Assembly: GCA_022376925.1 (NCBI GenBank)
Contig: JAIOJX010000003.1
Coordinates: 37,811,874-37,875,873 of the forward strand
DNA from: Tragulus kanchil
Taxonomy: Eukaryota; Chordata; Mammalia; Artiodactyla; Tragulidae
Length of the DNA: 64,000 nt
Direction of reading: 5' to 3'
The notes below the pieces were generated by a model. It made no database searches and was not told the DNA's origin. It was given only the letters and a program-made list of their open reading frames with translations. The position numbers and the translations under genes are program-made. Shown one piece after another: positions 58,416 through 64,000 of this stretch (within the stretch, counting starts at the first letter, position 1; each line of letters opens with the position of its first letter).

Positions 58416-58653
58416 TGGTTGGCCTTTGAACAACATGGGTTTGAACTGCAAGGGTCCTCATATGTGTGGAGTATTTTTTCAGTAAAAACATACTCTAGTG
58501 CTACACAGTCTGAGCTTGGTTGAATCCACAGATGCACAACCATAGACATAAAGGAAATGTGGCTGTAGAGGGCTGACTCTAAAGTTATACTCAGAGTTCA
58601 ACTGTGTGGGGGTCACTGCCTTTATCCCCATGCTATACAAGTACAAAATACTG
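58416..58653 (+). mobile_element. Tigger-type fragment, duplicate of 57263-57500
   Basis: Second copy inside duplication 16. Confidence 0.75.
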
Positions 58654-58698
58654 CAGATGATAACTTTACTACAAGAGAAGGTTGATTCAATTTAATAT

Positions 58699-59341
58699 AG
58701 AATTGGTCATAAATACAGCAGTTCGGAAAAGACTAACCAGTTTAGAGTTTACTAACAGACTGATTTACAACATTCACTGTGAATAACTTGTCAAAAGGGA
58801 ATAGTTAAATGTAGAACAGAAGACCTGGTCAACTACATCTTAAGTTAAAAAGAAGATAAAGATGCAAAGAAAGAAGATACACAAACCCGTAAGAATAAAT
58901 AAGAAATCAGTTGTGATGGTTCATCCCATAAGAGGAATTAGTGACCTGGGGATCTGAGATAAGAGTGGTATTTTCTTTATTAAATAAATTGTTTTAAAGA
59001 ATTTTTTTAAAAATAAAATTTAAAAAGAGAGACATTTTTATCATATCATATCTGGAACTTTTAATTTTGTTAATTGTATACATATTACCTGTTAAAGGAA
59101 ATATTTTAAAAGGACGAATCTGCATCTATAAACTAGCTCTGAAAATTGTACACAATTTTAACTTTGCTTATACTTATTTTCTCCATCTTTTCCCATTTTC
59201 CAGAATTCATTGAGTATATTTGGATTCTTAGCTCTAGAATATTAACTTTACATTAAAAACACTTAACATTATGCCTCCATTTAACAAATGTTACGTATAT
59301 GAATGTTGTAAAATTCTGGTCTGTAACTAAGAAGTGTGTAT
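58699..59341. other. AT-rich unassigned sequence
   Basis: No feature recognised. Strongly AT-rich at 58975-59035. Confidence 0.45.
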
Positions 59342-59355
59342 TCATGGAGCATATT

Positions 59356-59559
59356 GTGTTTAGTCCCTCAGTCGTGTCCGACTCTCTGTGAGCCCACCGA
59401 ATGTACCCCACCAAGCCCCTCTGTCCATGGAATTCACCAGGCAAGAATATTGGAATGGTTAGCTATGTCCTTCTCTGGGGGATCTTCCTGACCCAAGGAC
59501 CCTACCTGAGTCTCCTGCATTGCAGGCAGATTGTTTACCATCTGAGCCACTAGGGAAAC
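59356..59559 (-). mobile_element. Bov-tA SINE with target duplication
   Basis: 'cagtcgtgtccgactctctg', 'ccctctgtccatggaattca', 'ctcctgcattgcaggcagat', 'ctgagccactagggaaact'. The flanks 'tcatggagcatatt' (59342-59355) and 'tcatggtgcatatt' (59560-59573) match at 13 of 14 bases. Confidence 0.92.
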
Positions 59560-59740
59560 TCATGGTGCATATTAATGCAGGCTTTATTCTGGCTGCAATT
59601 GCTACTAAATGTGAGAGCAGCCTTCTTTGAACAGCAGTAACAGAGCGAGCATATGATCTAGAAACAATTGAAGATAGAGGTTTAGGGAGATAAAGTTTAA
59701 ACAGATACAGTTAAAGGAAACCTCAGGAAACTTGCTAAGA

Positions 59741-59780
59741 GTATTCATCATTACTTCTCAGTATTCATCATTACTTCTCA
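59741..59780. repeat. 20-base perfect tandem duplication
   Basis: 'gtattcatcattacttctca' occurs twice back to back. Confidence 0.97.
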
Positions 59781-59919
59781 GTCAACAAAGCCAGGACCCA
59801 AGGGAAAGCTATAGGGCAACTTCATCCAGTTCTGCCAGTCTATATGACCTTTTATTACTTTGCCTTGTGTGCCTTTCAAGACTTAGTTTCCAGTGTTCCT
59901 CCCTATTTCACGAGGTATA

Positions 59920-60400
59920 GGCATCCCCCATGTTTAAAAATTCATGGCATTCCATTTCGCTTTTACAAAAGACCTATGTTAGTACCAGCTTTCATTAACT
60001 GAAAGAAATCCAAAGAGGATTTTCATTTTTACAAAAAAAGAAAAAGGTGAAAAGGAAAAACAGTGTTCGCATTGGTTTTGCAGTCACACTCAGTATCTCC
60101 GCATAAAGCTGCTATACTTTTCAATTTGAGCTGTGAGCCTCTGTAAGCAACTTATTCTGTGCCTCCTTTCACAAGGTGTGCCCTAAGGTAATTGCCTCTT
60201 TTCTTTATGCCATTTAGGCTTGTGAAAGGTTTCATAGGAGCACGCTACTTTCTGATAGAAGGGGAGTCTGTGCCTCCACAGAGTGGTCTGTGTCACATGC
60301 TGTGGCAGATTACAAAAAAAAAGAACATACTACTTTTTAGCTTCTCCCACCATGGGGTGGTGCCTACTTCTGTAGCCTTTATATCAGACCTGCCTTGAGC
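59920..60400. mobile_element. Possible old interspersed repeat, family unknown
   Basis: 'ggcatcccccatgtttaaaa', 'cgcttttacaaaagacctat', 'gttagtaccagctttcatta' and 'gaaagaaatccaaagagga' recall a widely dispersed mammalian repeat I cannot name. Confidence 0.4.
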
Positions 60401-60469
60401 ATTCTTTGATAGCACTGAGTGGCTGTGATATTATGCAAATGTGCAGCCTTTGCTATACATCTGCAAGAT

Positions 60470-60785
60470 AAGAGACCTTCCTCTTCTGCTACTAATAGTA
60501 TCCTGTGAACAACCTACATGGCCAGGCTCAGGCTAGCCTTCTAGATCACAAAAGAGATGTGGCCCATGAGACTTCCCTGTCCCAGCTGATAATTCACAAA
60601 AGCTCAGAAGAGCCATCTTGGTGACTGGTAGCTGAACCCAGACACATCATACATACAGTCCAAACGTGTAGAATGACTCAGGGGCACCTGGCCCAAATTT
60701 CAGACGCACAGTCTCATGATCAAATCCAATGGCTGTTGTTTAAAACCACTGAGCTTTAGGATGGTTTCTTAGCTGGCAACAGCTT
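60470..60785 (+). mobile_element. MLT1-type LTR (F-like)
   Basis: 'cctacatggccaggctcagg', 'gagccatcttggtgactgg', 'ggctgttgtttaaaaccact' and 'gagctttaggatggtttctt' follow the order of older MLT1 LTRs. An L2-like piece may follow at 60795-60880. Confidence 0.6.
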
Positions 60786-60947
60786 CATTATTCTCCTGGA
60801 ATAGCCCCCTCACTGGTTTCTCACCTCCTGTGTCAGGCACTAACATCACTGTGATGAAAAATCTCTCTCCTGACTTTTCCGAGACACCTATATCTTAAAT
60901 CTGAAAACTGAGTTTTGACACCATAAGTAATTTCTTTAAGACGTTCT

Positions 60948-61118
60948 TTTTTCATACATGTTGGTGAACAACAAAACTCTGTAAAATCTTTAAAATAAAA
61001 GGGAAAAATACATTTAAAAAATAAATTAAATAATAAAATAAATATTTTGTTTTATTAAAATTAAATAATAAAATAAATAAATAATTTTATTAAATAATAA
61101 AAATAAATTTAAAAAAAA
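60948..61118 (+). mobile_element. AT-rich retroposon-like insertion with target duplication
   Basis: A 171-base AT-rich segment with an A run at its right end, flanked by 'aagacgttct' at 60938-60947 and 61119-61128. The body has ATAAAT/TTAAAT repeats. No family recognised. Confidence 0.6.
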
Positions 61119-61124
61119 AAGACG

Positions 61125-61155
61125 TTCTAGAGTCTGTAGCTCCCAGACTCTAGAA
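61125..61155. other. Perfect 11-base hairpin
   Basis: 'ttctagagtct' at 61125-61135 and 'agactctagaa' at 61145-61155, loop of nine bases. Confidence 0.9.
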
Positions 61156-61244
61156 TCTCTTTTCCCTCTGCCCTATCAGTCCCTTTCTACCAACAGCATG
61201 CTTTTATTCCCCACATTTTTATCAAGAGATAGCAAATTAACCAT

Positions 61245-61400
61245 TTTGTGATAGTTTCAGGTGAACAGTGAAAGGGCCTGGCCATACATATATAAGTATC
61301 CATTCTTCCCCAGGCCCCGCCCCCATCCAAGCTAGTATATAACACTGATCAGAGTTCCAATGTGCTATTCAAAAGATTTTTGGTGGTTATACATTTCAAA
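61245..61400 (-). mobile_element. Artiodactyl L1 3'-end fragment
   Basis: 'agtttcaggtgaacagtga', 'catacatatataagtatcca' and 'gagttccaatgtgctattca' are the reverse complement of the L1 tail seen at 63495. Confidence 0.6.
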
Positions 61401-61557
61401 CAACATCATGCTTCTTTATTGCCAAGACTCACCTGCTGTATAGAATCTCTTTAGAATAATCACCCAGCTCATCATTGCTTCTCCCCACTAGCAACCCTGG
61501 ATACATATTGCTAAATTTCCTTGGAGTTGCTTACCTGTCATGACGTCAGGTTCTAGA

Positions 61558-61690
61558 CCAGCGTTTCTCACACTGGGTCCTGGCAACAGTATTGACCTTT
61601 GAGACAGTAACTTTTTCAGAGATAGTTGTTTTGATCGAATACATCTGTGACACCCTGGGGTGAGCAATGACACATTGTTTTGTTTCTATA
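61558..61690 (+). mobile_element. Possible hAT (Charlie/MER) remnant
   Basis: 'ccagcgtttctcacactggg', 'tattgacctttgagacagt', 'tgtgacaccctggggtgag'. The family is uncertain. Confidence 0.45.
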
Positions 61691-62385
61691 TATTAAATGT
61701 TCCTTCATAACACTATACGACTTGTTAACAACCAAAGAAATATACCTGGTCCCAAATTAACCATGGGGCCATTAACATTTTATTGAACAATTTCAGAAAC
61801 TGCTACTTGAATATCACCTTAGGCTTAAATACACTAAAAAACAGCTGTCAGACAAAACCTTTAGTCCTTTAATATCCACGGGAGAAAACCAAGAAAGAGG
61901 ACTTGGTTAGTGATATGAAATTAATGAAGGATTTTTATTTTACTTAAAATTCCGTTACTATGAGTTTCTAGACTTTGAGAATTTCTTTGGAGGTCAGGTT
62001 TTTCATAGTTTATATTTATGTGTATGTCTGTAGTATTTGCCTCTATGGCTGAAACAGATAAGTTAAGCATCAGTTAATCTCCCATTATCATGTCAGTAAC
62101 ACCATATTTATTCAGATAAATGGATACACATAATCACAGTCTTGTAAAATGCTACTTTGATGTATGACAGACTGAAGTAAAGCTCTGTGATTATATGCCC
62201 CAGCACTGTCTTCGACCCAAATTGATTATAGGTTCACCAGCACACTGATGCCCTCAGGATGCAGGGAGAGTCTGACAGCCAGGGTTCCAGGCCAGTGCTT
62301 CTGCCCTTGCCTATGTCTACTGATACAATATGCTGAATAAATAGTGTCATCGTCTTCATGGGCTGTCAGAAAAAAAGATGTTTTG
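61691..62385. other. Unassigned sequence
   Basis: No feature recognised. Confidence 0.45.
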
Positions 62386-62389
62386 GAAG

Positions 62390-62585
62390 CACCAATTCTC
62401 AAACTTGAGTGTGAATAAGACTCACCTGGGAAACTTGTTATAACAGATTCTGAGGGTCTACTCCTAGCATTTCTGCTCCAGTCAGTGAGCAGTGAGACCA
62501 GGGATGTGTATGTATATGTGTACACATTACAAAGAAGCCCCTTAGATATTTCTGAGGCACATGGTGAAAGACACTCTTTTGAAAA
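62390..62585 (+). mobile_element. MER5/MER20-like hAT remnant
   Basis: 'caattctcaaacttgagtg', 'aataagactcacctgggaaa', 'cagattctgagggtctact', with a decayed end. A TATGTA run interrupts it at 62505-62522. Confidence 0.6.
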
Positions 62586-63197
62586 ATCACCGTTGATCAG
62601 TAGTCAGTATCTGTTACCAGGATGAAGGGAAATGTATTTTTTCTTCCTTAGCATCTCCTTTACTCTCATACTATAAATGTGCTAGCATCCTAGGGGTTTC
62701 CCTTTGAACTTGTCTAACTCACTAGGTGATTTATTCTAGTATCATGGTTTTAAATACCACCTGCATCTGTGACTTCAAAGTTTCTATCTTCAGTCTGGAC
62801 CTCTCCAGTGAATTCTGAATTTGGTTATTTTATTTACGATGTGTTATCCCTCCTTGAATTTATATGAAGCAGCTCAAATTTGGCAGATCCAAAGCTGAAT
62901 TGTTTTATCCCTAGACTGTCCAGGAGTTCCCAGTTTAATTAACAGCATCTCTAGTCTACAGTCTCCGTTGTTCTGACCAAAAGGTTTAGTGCCTTTCTTT
63001 CTTCCCAACCACCTCCAAACCATCATTGCATCCCCACAGGTCTACCTTCAACATATCTCCAGAATTGTAAATGTCCCGTCTTCTCCAGGGCTACCCTCTC
63101 ATCTGACCCATCCTGCCTTCTCTCCTGGACAGTTGCAGTCACCTCCTAGAGATTCCTCCTTCTTCCTCCCTTGCTCTACGTACAAATGACTCTCTAC

Positions 63198-63490
63198 ACA
63201 GCATCGAAAGTGAGTCCTGTAGACCACATATTTGTATCACCCCAGATTCACAGGCTGAAACCTAATCCACTCACGAATGGATTGGTGTCTTTAGAAAAGA
63301 GACCTCAGAGTCTTCCCTCTTCTGCCATATGAGGACACAACAAAGCAGGCCCTCTCCAGGCATGGAGTCCACTGGCATCTTGATGATGAATTTGCCAACT
63401 TCCAGAACTTTGAGACACAAATTTCTGTCTGGTTATAAGTCACCCCATCCGTAGCATTTTTGTTATAACAACCAGAATAGACTAAGACAG
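63198..63490 (+). mobile_element. MST-type MaLR LTR
   Basis: 'gattcacaggctgaaaccta', 'gccatatgaggacacaacaa', 'ggcatcttgatgatgaattt', 'cacaaatttctgtctggtta' and 'gaatagactaagaca' follow the MST LTR order to its 3' end. Confidence 0.75.
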
Positions 63491-63494
63491 TGAG

Positions 63495-63830
63495 ACATTT
63501 AAAATGTAGACATACAGAACAAACTTGTGGTTACCAAGGAGGAAAAGGTGGGATGGGGTTGGGGGGGGGTTGGGGGGGAGGATAAATTAGGAGGAGTTTG
63601 GGACTAACATATATACAGTGCTATGTGTAAAACAGATAGCCAACAGAACCTACTGTATAATGCAGGAAACCATACTCAATAGTTGATGATAACCTATAAG
63701 GGAAAGCAATGTGAAAAATATATATAATGTGAAATTACATATATAGCAAACACCTTGCTGTATACCAGAAACTAATAAAACATTACGAATCAGCTATAAT
63801 TCAATTAAACAGACTCTTACCACTCAAAAT
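63495..63830 (+). mobile_element. Artiodactyl L1 3' UTR fragment
   Basis: 'gataaattaggaggagtttg', 'ggactaacatatatacagtg', 'gaacctactgtataatgcag', 'taacctataagggaaagca', 'ccttgctgtataccagaaac'. Contains a G-tract run at 63549-63582. Confidence 0.82.
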
Positions 63831-64000
63831 AAAAGAAAAATAACCCAATTTTAAAAGGATGCAGGCTATATAAATGAATTAAATGTAAGTGAGATCACAT
63901 TAGTCCTCCAGTCAACCCTTCCAAGGGCTACCATCTCCCTCAGACTGGAACCCAAAGATTCATCATAGCCTATGAGACCCTCCCTGTTTTGGTTTTTTCC

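Larger units (their letters stand above)
56392..58698. repeat. Direct duplication 16 (period about 1153)
   Basis: Copy A is 56392-57544 and copy B 57545-58698. Differences: 'ggggttttta' against 'gggtttcta' (56814/57966) and one G/A (57079/58231). The junction shares 'atat'. Confidence 0.97.
62780..64000 (+). mobile_element. L2 LINE fragment interrupted by MST LTR and L1 tail
   Basis: L2-like sequence at 62780-63197 ('gcagatccaaagctgaattg', 'tctaccttcaacatatctcc', 'atctgacccatcctgcctt') resumes at about 63870 ('gagatcacattagtcctcc', 'aagggctaccatctccctc', 'gcctatgagaccctccct'). The two insertions at 63198-63490 and 63495-63830 fall where the L2 text breaks. It continues past the window edge. 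Confidence 0.55.

Noticed and set aside
2521..58698. A new tandem-duplication or mobile system with a fixed unit of about 1.1 kb
   Set aside because: The units are unrelated in sequence, have no common ends or target duplications, and differ mainly at the junction-facing ends. An assembly error explains all of this more simply.
59741..59780. CRISPR-like direct repeats
   Set aside because: Only two adjacent copies without spacers, in a mammalian genome.

Overview
The window is nuclear DNA of a pecoran ruminant (bovid- or deer-like). The evidence is the repeat content: more than 20 Bov-tA/Bov-A SINEs, BovB (RTE) LINE pieces, ruminant CHR-type tRNA-derived SINEs, artiodactyl L1 3' ends and a ruminant-type ERV LTR. 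Older layers shared by mammals are also present (L2, MIR, MLT1/MST LTRs, Tigger, hAT and mariner remnants). Species cannot be fixed from this alone. I find no intact protein-coding gene, no supported exon, no true tRNA/rRNA gene and no CRISPR. The long reading frames are translations of SINEs, L1 or unique non-coding sequence. The only gene-derived sequence recognised is a broken retrocopy of ribosomal protein S6 (17521-18285, seen again at 18634-19398).

The dominant feature is a series of sixteen head-to-tail direct duplications between 2521 and 58698. All have nearly the same period (about 1.04 to 1.18 kb) and are near-identical between copies. They lie 2 to 6.4 kb apart, share no common sequence, and add about 17.7 kb (roughly 28 percent of the window). 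Differences between copies cluster at the ends that face the junction, and several junctions carry short filler of 5 to 41 bases. In two places consecutive duplications overlap, so a segment is present three times. This is what results when short contigs with about 1.1 kb of shared ends are placed end to end without merging. I read them as assembly errors, not biology. Collapsing them would leave about 46 kb of real locus.

Layout: 1-2700 MaLR retrovirus-like fragments, a nested SINE pair and a Bov-tA; 2521-6694 the first two duplications (overlapping) around a CHR SINE; 6695-8920 mostly unique sequence with a hAT remnant and an L2 tail; 8921-11240 a SINE cluster (two CHR SINEs at one target site plus Bov-tA); 11240-15290 CHR, Bov-tA, a minus-strand ERV LTR and L1 ends; 15291-19608 mariner MITE, Bov-tA and the RPS6 retrocopy, doubled or tripled; 19610-28773 MLT1/MST LTRs and Bov-tA; 28774-31230 ERV-like sequence; 31230-36121 an L2 split by an MLT1; 36122-41170 BovB and a CHR SINE with a duplicated head, then L2; 41170-50262 mostly unique AT-rich DNA with a few SINEs and a possible homeodomain-site cluster; 50262-58698 L1, MIR, L2, TG repeat and Tigger; 58699-64000 SINE, MLT1, L1 and an L2 interrupted by an MST LTR and an L1 end.

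The picture is a gene-poor, repeat-rich intergenic or deep intronic region. I did not find a new biological system; the striking signal is the non-biological periodic duplication.
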